From CBDULX01 sp965368175 (GTDB taxonomy: Bacteria; Pseudomonadota; Gammaproteobacteria; SZUA-229), in the NCBI GenBank assembly GCA_965368175.1, contig CBDULX010000168.1:1-6570 (forward strand): a DNA stretch of 6,570 nt, read 5' to 3'. Made by a program: the position numbers and the translations under genes. The notes under the pieces are model-generated. The model saw nothing but the letters and a program-made list of their open reading frames with translations, did not search any database and was not told where the DNA came from. Positions within the stretch are counted from its first letter, which is position 1; every line of letters starts with the position of its first letter. This document shows, one piece after another, positions 1 through 5,491 of the stretch.

Positions 1-2417
1 TACTGCGTAAGATTGGTGTGGATACCGGTGGTTCCAATGTGCAGTTTTCGGTGAATCCTGACGATGGCCGTATGACCATCATCGAAATGAACCCTCGGGT
101 GTCGCGTTCATCGGCGCTGGCCTCGAAAGCCACCGGCTTCCCCATTGCCAAGGTCGCGGCCAAGCTCGCGGTGGGTTACACCCTGGATGAGCTGCGCAAC
201 GATATTACCGGCGGTGCCACACCGGCCTCGTTCGAGCCGTCTATCGATTATGTGGTGACCAAGATCCCGCGTTTCACTTTCGAGAAATTCCCCCAGGCAG
301 AGAATCGTCTCACCACTCAGATGAAGTCCGTGGGTGAGGTGATGGCCATTGGCCGTACCTTCCAGGAGTCCTTGCAAAAAGCTTTGCGCGGTCTGGAAAT
401 TGGTGTTGATGGTTTTACTGAAATCCTTCCTGCGGATATGCCGGCGGATGAAATTGAAGATACCATCCAGCAGGAAATTCAGCAGGCCGGTGCCGATCGA
501 ATCTGGTACCTGGCGGAAGCTTTTCGTCACGGTATGACTTTTGAACGTATCCATGAGCTGACTCATATTGATCCCTGGTTCCTGGTGCAGGTGCAGGACA
601 TCATCAATATCGAGCAGGATATGAAAAACCATCATCTGGCCGATTTAAATAAAGATGAGATCTTTCGCCTCAAGCGTAAAGGTTTCTCCGACAGTCGTCT
701 GGCGAAACTGCTGGGTGAAACGGAAACAGCATTTCGCCAGCATCGTCACAGGCTGGGCGTGCGCCCGGTGTTCAAACGGGTGGATACCTGTGCGGCGGAG
801 TTCTCCACCTCGACGGCCTATATGTATTCTACCTACGAGGAAGAGTGCGAGTCGCAACCTACGGATAACAATAAAATTGTAGTGCTGGGCGGTGGCCCTA
901 ACCGAATCGGACAGGGTATCGAGTTTGACTACTGCTGTGTACATGCGGCACTGGCGATGCGCGAAGATGGTTATGAAACCATCATGATCAACTGTAATCC
1001 GGAAACCGTGTCCACCGATTACGATACTTCCGATCGCCTGTATTTTGAACCACTGACCCTGGAAGATGTGCTGGAAGTGCTGGATAGAGAACAGCCCCAA
1101 GGTGTGATTGTGCAGTATGGTGGGCAGACACCACTGAAGCTGGCCCGTGATCTGGAAGCGGCGGGTGTTCCGATTATCGGAACCACACCGGACAGCATCG
1201 ATCTGGCGGAAGACCGCGAGCGGTTCCAGCAACTGATCCAGAAACTGGGTCAGAAACAGCCACCGAATCGCCTGGCGCGCAATCCGGAAGAGGCAGTGGC
1301 CCGGGCAGAAGAAATTGGTTACCCGCTGGTGGTGCGCCCTTCCTATGTACTGGGTGGTCGCGCCATGGAAATCGTCTATAACAAGGCCGACCTTAAAGTA
1401 TATATGCGTAATGCAGTGCAGGTATCCAATGATGCCCCCGTGCTGCTGGACCGTTTCCTGGATGATGCGGTTGAAGTGGATGTGGATGCCATCTGTGACG
1501 GAAAGGATGTGGTGATCGGCAGCATTATGGAGCATATCGAACAGGCCGGTGTTCATTCGGGTGACTCTGCCTGCTCCTTGCCACCTTACAGTCTGTCGAA
1601 AGATATCCAGGATCGTTTACGTACCCAGACCCGTGAAATTGCACTGGCCATGGAAGTGGTCGGACTGATGAATATCCAGTTCGCCATTCAGGGTGATGAT
1701 ATTTATATGCTGGAAGTCAATCCCCGTGCATCTCGCACCGTACCCTTTGTATCTAAAGCCATCGGCGTGCCTCTGGCGAAAGTTGCTGCTCGCTGTATGG
1801 CCGGTGTTTCGCTAAAGCAGCAGGGGTTTACCAAAGAAGTCGTGCCCGGTTATTTTTCAGTAAAGGAATCCGTGTTCCCGTTTGTGAAATTCCCCGGCGT
1901 TGATCCGTTATTGGGCCCGGAAATGAAATCCACCGGTGAAGTGATGGGTGTAGGTAGAACATTCGGTGAGGCCTTTGCCAAAGCGCAGCTGGGTGCAGGC
2001 GTGGTTCTGCCGGAAAAAGGCCGGGTGTTTATCAGTGTGCGCGATCGTGATCACCTGGCTGCGGTTGATCTGGGCAAGCAGCTGATGGAGCTTGGTTTTG
2101 AACTGGTGGCTACCAGTGGTACGGCCCGAACTATGCGTGAACAGGGCGTTGAGTGCCAGCTGGTGAACAAGGTGTATGAAGGTCGCCCTCATATCGTGGA
2201 TATGATCAAGAACGATGAAATCGCCCTGATCATTAACACCACGGAAGGCAAAAAAGCCATTGCCGATTCTTACACCATACGTGCGGCTGCATTACAGCGT
2301 AAGGTAAGTTACACCACGACTCTGGCAGGCGCTATGGCCACCTGTCAGGCACTTAAATACAAGACAGATTCAAACGTCAACCGACTACAGGATTTGCATA
2401 AGGAGGTTCAATTGTGA
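1..2417 (+). CDS. carB: Carbamoyl-phosphate synthase large subunit, 5'-truncated by window edge
   Basis: The large subunit makes carbamoyl phosphate from bicarbonate, two ATP and ammonia delivered by the CarA glutaminase, feeding arginine and pyrimidine synthesis in the cytoplasm. The frame is open from base 3; about 804 residues are visible, and alignment by eye with E. coli CarB (1073 aa) suggests roughly 271 N-terminal residues lie upstream. In order I see: the end of the first ATP-grasp unit (NVQF and EMNPRVSRSS, holding metal-binding Gln, Glu and Asn), the oligomerisation domain (KRKGFSDSRLAKL), the second ATP-grasp unit (GGGPNRIGQGIEFDY, QYGGQTPLKLA, RPSYVLGGRAM, LEVNPRASRT) and a C-terminal MGS-type allosteric domain (ATSGTA, LVNKVYEGRPH, INTTEG). 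Allosteric Thr/Thr/Lys positions and the Tyr and Thr near the C-terminus (SYTTTLAG) match E. coli, so UMP, IMP and ornithine control is plausible. The stop TGA overlaps the greA start. No disruption is seen. Confidence 0.98.
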   Translation, partial: LRKIGVDTGGSNVQFSVNPDDGRMTIIEMNPRVSRSSALASKATGFPIAKVAAKLAVGYTLDELRNDITGGATPASFEPSIDYVVTKIPRFTFEKFPQAENRLTTQMKSVGEVMAIGRTFQESLQKALRGLEIGVDGFTEILPADMPADEIEDTIQQEIQQAGADRIWYLAEAFRHGMTFERIHELTHIDPWFLVQVQDIINIEQDMKNHHLADLNKDEIFRLKRKGFSDSRLAKLLGETETAFRQHRHRLGVRPVFKRVDTCAAEFSTSTAYMYSTYEEECESQPTDNNKIVVLGGGPNRIGQGIEFDYCCVHAALAMREDGYETIMINCNPETVSTDYDTSDRLYFEPLTLEDVLEVLDREQPQGVIVQYGGQTPLKLARDLEAAGVPIIGTTPDSIDLAEDRERFQQLIQKLGQKQPPNRLARNPEEAVARAEEIGYPLVVRPSYVLGGRAMEIVYNKADLKVYMRNAVQVSNDAPVLLDRFLDDAVEVDVDAICDGKDVVIGSIMEHIEQAGVHSGDSACSLPPYSLSKDIQDRLRTQTREIALAMEVVGLMNIQFAIQGDDIYMLEVNPRASRTVPFVSKAIGVPLAKVAARCMAGVSLKQQGFTKEVVPGYFSVKESVFPFVKFPGVDPLLGPEMKSTGEVMGVGRTFGEAFAKAQLGAGVVLPEKGRVFISVRDRDHLAAVDLGKQLMELGFELVATSGTARTMREQGVECQLVNKVYEGRPHIVDMIKNDEIALIINTTEGKKAIADSYTIRAAALQRKVSYTTTLAGAMATCQALKYKTDSNVNRLQDLHKEVQL
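2400..2407 (+). promoter_or_regulatory. Strong Shine-Dalgarno for greA inside carB
   Basis: AAGGAGGT is a near-perfect anti-16S match, ending 6 bases before the GTG at 2414. It lies in the last codons of carB and decides the greA start. It also compensates for the GTG codon, and with the 4-base GTGA stop/start overlap it suggests translational coupling. Confidence 0.85.
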
Positions 2418-2890
2418 GCAAAGTTCCATTGACCGTACGTGGTGCCGATAAACTGCAGGCAGAATTAAAAAAACTTAAAACGGAGGATCGTCCGCGGATT
2501 ATCCAGGCGATTGCGGTAGCCCGTGAACACGGTGATTTGAAAGAAAATGCAGAATATCATGCAGCCCGAGAGCAGCAAAGCTTCTGTGAAGGCCGAATCA
2601 AGGATATTGAAGGTAAACTAAGTAACGCCACCATCATCGATGTAACCACCTTGAATGCCAACGGTAAGGTGGTCTTTGGGGCGACAGTCGTGCTATCCGA
2701 TGAAGAAACCGGTAACGAAGTGACCTATCAGATCGTGGGTGAAGATGAGGCGGATATCAAAGCGAATATGATTTCCATAGGCTCACCCATAGCCCGTGCC
2801 CTGATAGGCAAACAGGAAGGGGATGTGGCGGAAGTCCACACACCTGGTGGGGTGAGGAGTTTTGAGATTGTTGAAGTGCGATACTTATAA
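2414..2890 (+). CDS. greA: Transcription elongation factor GreA
   Basis: GreA enters the secondary channel of backtracked RNA polymerase and stimulates cleavage of the extruded RNA 3' end, rescuing stalled complexes. The product is 158 aa, the same length as E. coli GreA. The N-terminal coiled coil (about residues 1-75) contains AREHGDLKENAEYHAAREQQ, with the two acidic tip residues Asp41 and Glu44 that coordinate the catalytic Mg. The C-terminal FKBP-like globular domain carries IVGEDEAD, SIGSPIARALIGK and the closing TPGG...EVRYL. The GTG start is chosen because it follows a strong Shine-Dalgarno at 7-base spacing and gives the family N-terminus (PLTVRGADKL). It overlaps carB by four bases and is probably co-transcribed with it. 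Oddity: its last two codons, TTA TAA (2885-2890), are also the first unit of the heptad repeat array that follows. Confidence 0.98.
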   Translation: MSKVPLTVRGADKLQAELKKLKTEDRPRIIQAIAVAREHGDLKENAEYHAAREQQSFCEGRIKDIEGKLSNATIIDVTTLNANGKVVFGATVVLSDEETGNEVTYQIVGEDEADIKANMISIGSPIARALIGKQEGDVAEVHTPGGVRSFEIVEVRYL

Positions 2891-2923
2891 GTTGTAAGTT
2901 TCAAGTTGTAAGTTTCAAGTTTC
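2885..2923. repeat. Heptad repeat array, left outer arm (NNAAGTT units)
   Basis: After TTATAAGTT come GTAAGTT, TCAAGTT, GTAAGTT, TCAAGTT: a strict 7-bp period with AAGTT constant and the other two bases variable. The array starts within the greA stop. It is the inverse of the arrays at 2987-3030 and 3404-3438. Its first 30 bases match the reverse complement of 3404-3433 at 28 positions by hand count, including 6 of 8 positions outside the constant core, so the match is more than the shared heptad. Confidence 0.85.
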
Positions 2924-2986
2924 AGACTTCAAATTATAATTCGGGAGTCAGAAGTAGTAAGACCTAAGGCTTTTGATCTATGATTT
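2924..2986. repeat. Degenerate heptad tract linking two inverted arrays
   Basis: Between the clean arrays the 7-bp register appears to persist: counting in sevens from 2889, AAG falls at unit positions 1-3 again at 2952, 2959, 2966 and 2987, and AAGGCTT (2966) and AAGACTT (2987) combine AAG with CTT. The five units from 2924 to 2951 and the two at 2973-2986 are weak or lost. No reading frame of note is seen. I read this as decayed array, the loop of a potential hairpin made by the flanking arms. Confidence 0.5.
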
Positions 2987-3030
2987 AAGACTTACAACTT
3001 ATAACTTATAACTTGTAACTTATAACTATA
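2987..3030. repeat. Heptad repeat array, inner arm (AACTTNN units)
   Basis: Consecutive units AACTTAT, AACTTAT, AACTTGT, AACTTAT follow GACTTAC at exact 7-bp spacing (core CTT at 2991, 2998, 3005, 3012, 3019). It is inverted relative to 2885-2923 and in direct orientation with 3404-3438, from which it differs mainly by one extra heptad. It lies just upstream of the ribosome-binding site of the IVP-family gene, so that gene's promoter, if local, must lie in or near it. Several TATAAC hexamers could act as -10 elements, but no well-spaced -35 is evident. Confidence 0.85.
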
Positions 3031-3036
3031 TTAATC

Positions 3037-3043
3037 AAAGGAG
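3037..3043 (+). promoter_or_regulatory. Ribosome-binding site for IVP-family gene
   Basis: AAAGGAG lies 6 bases before ATG 3050. It favours that ATG over the in-frame TTG at 3044, which directly abuts the site and is too close for initiation. Confidence 0.75.
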
Positions 3044-3049
3044 TTGATT

Positions 3050-3397
3050 ATGAGATTTGAGGATATGGATGTCTGGAAACGATCATCGCGTCTGTCGGTT
3101 AGTATTTATCGTGAACTCATTGATTTGAAAGACTTTGGCTTTAAGGATCAGATTACACGTTCCAGTTTATCAGTACCCAGTAATATCGCAGAAGGATTTG
3201 AACGTGCTACTGGTAAAGATAAGCGTAATTTCCTCAACTATTCTAAAGGATCATGTGCCGAGCTAAGGACCCAAATCTTTATAGGTATGGAAATTGGCTA
3301 TATTCCAAAGGAATTAGGCAAAAACTGGATCAGGGAAACCAAAGAAATATCCTCCATGCTCACAGGCCTAATGAAATACCTTAGCAGTAAATCCTGA
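3050..3397 (+). CDS. Four-helix bundle protein, 23S rRNA intervening-sequence (IVP/S23) family
   Basis: A 115-aa soluble, all-helical protein of the IVP/S23 family, which also includes the Avd accessory protein of diversity-generating retroelements. Hallmarks by residue: FEDMDVWKRSSRLS (3-16), the DFGFKDQITRSSLSVPSNIAEGF core (28-50, highly conserved in the family), a GSCAELRTQ helix (67-75), EIGYIP (81-86) and a C-terminal amphipathic helix ending MLTGLMKYL. Length is normal and the frame is intact, which argues for selection or recent arrival. The biochemical role of stand-alone members is unknown; related proteins form pentameric barrels thought to bind nucleic acid. No reverse transcriptase or rRNA gene is nearby. 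It is the only gene in a block of 7-bp repeat arrays, with arrays on both sides (2987-3030 and 3404-3438), and is more AT-rich than carB. Family assignment is firm; function is not. Confidence 0.92.
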   Translation: MRFEDMDVWKRSSRLSVSIYRELIDLKDFGFKDQITRSSLSVPSNIAEGFERATGKDKRNFLNYSKGSCAELRTQIFIGMEIGYIPKELGKNWIRETKEISSMLTGLMKYLSSKS

Positions 3398-3403
3398 TTT
3401 TTT

Positions 3404-3438
3404 AACTTACAACTTAAAACTTGCAACTTATAACTTTA
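3404..3438. repeat. Heptad repeat array, right outer arm (AACTTNN units)
   Basis: Units AACTTAC, AACTTAA, AACTTGC, AACTTAT and AACTTTA follow at exact 7-bp spacing, starting 6 bases after the stop of the IVP-family gene. The array runs into yhbY: bases 3428-3433, read on the minus strand, are TTA TAA, the last Leu codon and stop of yhbY. It is inverted to 2885-2914 and directly repeated relative to 2987-3030. Confidence 0.85.
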
Positions 3439-3718
3439 TTTTAGGTTTTTCCAGATTCCGCCGAAACAACGTCATCGTCTTCCCGATCGTCTGAATAAGC
3501 TCCGCCTGGCTTGCATTGCGTAGCTGATCGATTATGATCTGGCGTTCATCCCGGTCGCCTGCGCCGAGTTTGATTTTTACCAGTTCGTGGTAGTTGAGGG
3601 CTATATCAAGCTCATTCAATACATTTTCGGTGACGCCATTCTGGCCGATACTGACGATGGGTTTGATGTGGTGGGCCAGGTTACGAAGGTGTTTGATTTG
3701 GGTTTTGGTTAATGACAT
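3428..3718 (-). CDS. yhbY: CRM-domain ribosome assembly RNA-binding protein YhbY
   Basis: A 96-aa single CRM-domain (CRS1-YhbY) protein; the E. coli homologue (97 aa) associates with pre-50S ribosomal particles and is thought to aid assembly of the large subunit. Visible family features: the N-terminal KHLRNLAHHIKPIVSIGQNGVTENVL, with the GQNG (25-28) form of the GxxG RNA-contact loop, then ELDIALNYHELVKIKL, and the C-terminal IGKTMTLFRRN strand. ATG at 3718 gives the standard N-terminus, though no clear Shine-Dalgarno precedes it; TATACT (minus strand, 3731-3726) sits so near the ATG that a very short leader is conceivable but unproven. It converges on greA, as commonly in gammaproteobacteria. 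Its final residues KIKL and its stop are within the right heptad array; length is still normal, so the array has replaced or formed the 3' end without truncating the domain. Confidence 0.95.
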   Translation of the reverse strand: MSLTKTQIKHLRNLAHHIKPIVSIGQNGVTENVLNELDIALNYHELVKIKLGAGDRDERQIIIDQLRNASQAELIQTIGKTMTLFRRNLEKPKIKL

Positions 3719-3801
3719 GCTATCGAGTATACTTATATGCCAAGCTCACGTAGTAGCTTATTGATAAAAAGGGATAATGTGTTGCTCAAGGGAAGTATGC
3801 T

Positions 3802-3921
3802 ATGAACAGGTGCAGTATATCACTGATGGGCTCATGGTTTTACACCGGTATATTCTATTTAGCTAAAAAATTAACGACCATCCGGTGTTCTGGAGTGGCA
3901 TTGGTTAAGGGACAAGTGTGA
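3802..3921 (+). CDS. Possible 39-aa leader ORF overlapping first wzz-like gene
   Basis: ATG at 3802 opens a 39-codon frame ending TGA 3919-3921, so it overlaps the next gene's GTG (3918) by the four bases GTGA, the same arrangement as carB/greA. AAGGGA at 3788-3793 is a plausible ribosome-binding site, 8 bases upstream. The peptide (MNRCSISLMGSWFYTGIFYLAKK...) has one short hydrophobic, aromatic-rich stretch and then a basic tail. I recognise no family. It could be a translationally coupled leader or small membrane peptide, or chance: a 39-codon frame in 200 bases is not rare. The rest of the yhbY-wzz spacer (3719-3801) shows no gene or convincing sigma-70 promoter. Confidence 0.25.
   Translation: MNRCSISLMGSWFYTGIFYLAKKLTTIRCSGVALVKGQV
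3842..3888. repeat. 7-bp inverted repeat ACACCGG / CCGGTGT upstream of wzz-like gene
   Basis: Perfect 7-bp arms at 3842-3848 and 3882-3888, separated by 33 AT-rich bases, 30 to 76 bases before the GTG of the downstream gene. It could be a weak RNA stem-loop in the leader or a spaced regulator site. Arms this short with such a long loop may be chance. Confidence 0.25.
3907..3912 (+). promoter_or_regulatory. Ribosome-binding site for first wzz-like gene
   Basis: AAGGGA lies 5 bases before GTG 3918 and supports that start. The earlier GTG at 3916 is followed at once by TGA in its own frame. Confidence 0.6.
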
Positions 3922-5339
3922 TACAAGAAATCAAATCCAGCAAGAGCCCTGAGCAGGAAACAGTTATATATGGGGCCATTCCGCAAACCACCTCCCAGGA
4001 ATTCAGTCGACCCAATGATGAAATAGATCTGGTCGATCTCTGGCTAATTATTTACCGCCGGAAATGGCTGCTGTTGCTGACGACGGTGTTCTTTGTCCTG
4101 GCAGGTGGTGCCTATTCTGTTATCAAGCCGATGGTTTATACCTACAGCGCAAGTTTACAGGTTGGGGCGCTGGTGAATATGGATGGAAACAGTAACCGGA
4201 TTAGTGTTATTGAAAACCCTGAGTTTGTGGTGTCTCGACTCACTGAAACCATAATTCCATTCGTCCTGCACCAGTACCAGTCTGATCATCCGGATGCGGT
4301 ATTGCCAGATATCAAAGCCAGGATTCCCAAAAAAAGTGATCTGATCGTTATCGAAACCAGAGGACCCGAGCAATACGCAGCTTTATATACTGAATTAATC
4401 AATCGTGTGGCTGAGCAGGTAGTGACCGAGCATCGGCCGTTGATGGCGTTAATGGACAGTAATTATTCGAGTGTTTTAAAGCAGGCGGAAATCATGCAGG
4501 AAGAGCTGGAAGACCCCTCCACCCTGGCCAGCCAGGTCACGGCTATTGAAGTTGATCTGGTGGCTGCACGGTTGACTCTGGACGAGCTGAATGACGGCAA
4601 GCTGATTAAAGTGGCTCAACAGGAACTGGAAACAAAGCATCAATTACATAAGAATAAACTGAGTATGCTGGATGATGACCTGAATCAGGTTAAGGCTGAA
4701 ATTGCCAGGCTCGAGCATGTGGATCAGCTGCTTAAAAAACAGATTGCTGAACTGAATCAGTCCGTGACCACAGCAGAGGCTAACCGCCAGGCTTCACTGG
4801 CGGGTATTAATGATGAGCCCAGTGCGATGACCCTGCTATTACTGGATAACCAGATCCAGTCCAGTCGTGATCAGTTATCCGAGCTTGAAGAGCGCCTGTA
4901 TATCAAACAACCGGCACTACGTGATGAGCTGAACAAACAGTTGAACAGCATTAAATTGAACCGGGAAGTCGAGCAGAAAAATATTGAGAATGTAAGCGAC
5001 CAGTTGTTAAAGCTGAATATAGATCTGGATAAGCAGCGACGTCAGCAGGCCAGTCTGATTGAAGAGCTGGAGCAGAAGATTAATAAATTAAAACTGGATA
5101 CACAACTGGCGGTGGAAAATCAGATCTCAGTCGTCGACAATGCGCGTTCTCGACTGGATAGTCTTAAATCGACTCGACTGGTATTTGAGCCGATTCGGTC
5201 GATGGAGCCGGCAGGTGCCAGGGCAAGCCTGATTATTGTCGTGGCTCTGATGATGGGCCTGTTTTTTGGGCTGTTTTTAATTTTTGGACTGGAATTCAAA
5301 GCGCGTGTGCATGAGAAAGTAAGGCAACAGGCTGAGTAA
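3918..5339 (+). CDS. Wzz-type polysaccharide co-polymerase (chain-length determinant), complete
   Basis: A 473-aa inner-membrane protein with the polysaccharide co-polymerase layout: an N-terminal cytoplasmic tail with DEIDLVDLW (34-42), TM1 about 49-69 (KWLLLLTTVFFVLAGGAYSVI), a large periplasmic region, then TM2 about 437-458 preceded by a Pro-containing segment (EPIRSMEPAGA, 424-434) and a short basic tail. Residues 130-175 (DIKARIPKKSDLIVIETRG...) fit the alpha/beta base domain, and about 180-415 is rich in heptad-like Leu/Glu/Lys/Gln, so probably long coiled coil. It is longer than typical O-antigen Wzz (roughly 330-380 aa) because of the coiled coil. No Walker motif or tyrosine-kinase domain follows TM2. 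Such proteins oligomerise and set polysaccharide chain length or assist export. It is followed 152 bases later by a paralogue. The polymer and exact subtype cannot be told from here. The GTG start is supported by AAGGGA. Confidence 0.88.
   Translation: MIQEIKSSKSPEQETVIYGAIPQTTSQEFSRPNDEIDLVDLWLIIYRRKWLLLLTTVFFVLAGGAYSVIKPMVYTYSASLQVGALVNMDGNSNRISVIENPEFVVSRLTETIIPFVLHQYQSDHPDAVLPDIKARIPKKSDLIVIETRGPEQYAALYTELINRVAEQVVTEHRPLMALMDSNYSSVLKQAEIMQEELEDPSTLASQVTAIEVDLVAARLTLDELNDGKLIKVAQQELETKHQLHKNKLSMLDDDLNQVKAEIARLEHVDQLLKKQIAELNQSVTTAEANRQASLAGINDEPSAMTLLLLDNQIQSSRDQLSELEERLYIKQPALRDELNKQLNSIKLNREVEQKNIENVSDQLLKLNIDLDKQRRQQASLIEELEQKINKLKLDTQLAVENQISVVDNARSRLDSLKSTRLVFEPIRSMEPAGARASLIIVVALMMGLFFGLFLIFGLEFKARVHEKVRQQAE
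4015..4045 (+). repeat. 31-bp identity with 5589-5619 (copy 1)
   Basis: This stretch, coding for the DEIDLVDLW motif just before TM1, is identical base for base to 5589-5619 in the second wzz-like gene, including third codon positions, whereas neighbouring sequence of the two genes has diverged strongly. Confidence 0.85.
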
Positions 5340-5375
5340 GTATTTGTAAACTGCGACAAATTATTGACTAATATC

Positions 5376-5409
5376 CCTCATTTGGGTGAGGTAATCCCAT
5401 ATTAATGGG
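5376..5409. other. Two small adjacent stem-loops between the wzz-like genes
   Basis: CCTCA (5376-5380) can pair with TGAGG (5387-5391) over a 6-base loop, and CCCAT (5396-5400) with ATGGG (5405-5409) over 4 bases. Neither is followed by a T-run, so they are poor intrinsic terminators; they may be mRNA processing structures or chance. The rest of the 152-base gap shows only a weak promoter-like pair (TTGTGG at 5421, GATAGT at 5444, 17 bases apart). Confidence 0.25.
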
Positions 5410-5481
5410 TATATAGTGTTTTGTGGAACAAAAGAGTATCCAGGATAGTGGCTTTCGGATGCGTTATAAAATGGAAAGCAT

Positions 5482-5485
5482 GGAG
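5482..5485 (+). promoter_or_regulatory. Ribosome-binding site for second wzz-like gene
   Basis: GGAG lies 6 bases before ATG 5492 and fixes the start, which aligns with the N-terminus of the upstream paralogue. Confidence 0.65.
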
Positions 5486-5491
5486 TGACAA

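Larger units (their letters stand above)
2885..3438. mobile_element. Candidate IVP-heptad cassette between greA and yhbY
   Basis: A block of about 550 bp separates two convergent housekeeping genes that usually lie close together. It holds an outer inverted pair of heptad arrays (2885-2914 against 3404-3433), an inner array, and one IVP-family gene. The block is visibly more AT-rich than carB or greA. Family knowledge: 23S rRNA intervening sequences in some bacteria are IVP genes bounded by inverted repeats, the same architecture. Inference: this may be a free-standing relative of those elements. No transposase, recombinase or target-site duplication is visible, so mobility is unproven; it could instead be a static repeat-rich intergenic region. 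Confidence 0.4.

Noticed and set aside
108..635. 175-codon minus-strand frame opposite the start of the window
   Set aside because: Antisense shadow of conserved carB ATP-grasp and oligomerisation coding sequence; no supporting start signal or family.
645..1556. 303-codon open frame on the minus strand within carB
   Set aside because: It is fully antisense to strongly conserved carB sequence, its product is rich in His, Ile and Gln as typical of a shadow frame, and no family is recognised.
2924..2986. Remnant of 23S rRNA or a tRNA around the IVP gene
   Set aside because: No recognisable rRNA helix or tRNA arms are present; the tract reads as decayed heptads.
2885..3030. CRISPR array or diversity-generating retroelement
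   Set aside because: The period is only 7 bp with no spacers, and there is no reverse transcriptase, template/variable repeat pair or cas gene, even though the neighbouring protein is related to Avd.
3044..3049. TTG at 3044 as the start of the IVP-family gene
   Set aside because: It touches the Shine-Dalgarno directly, leaving no spacing; ATG 3050 has 6-base spacing and matches the usual family N-terminus.
5120..5359. 79-codon minus-strand frame over the end of the first wzz-like gene
   Set aside because: Antisense to the TM2 and coiled-coil coding region; no family and no initiation signal.
5376..5391. Intrinsic terminator after the first wzz-like gene
   Set aside because: The stem is only 5 bp and no T-run follows, so it was kept only as a low-confidence stem-loop.
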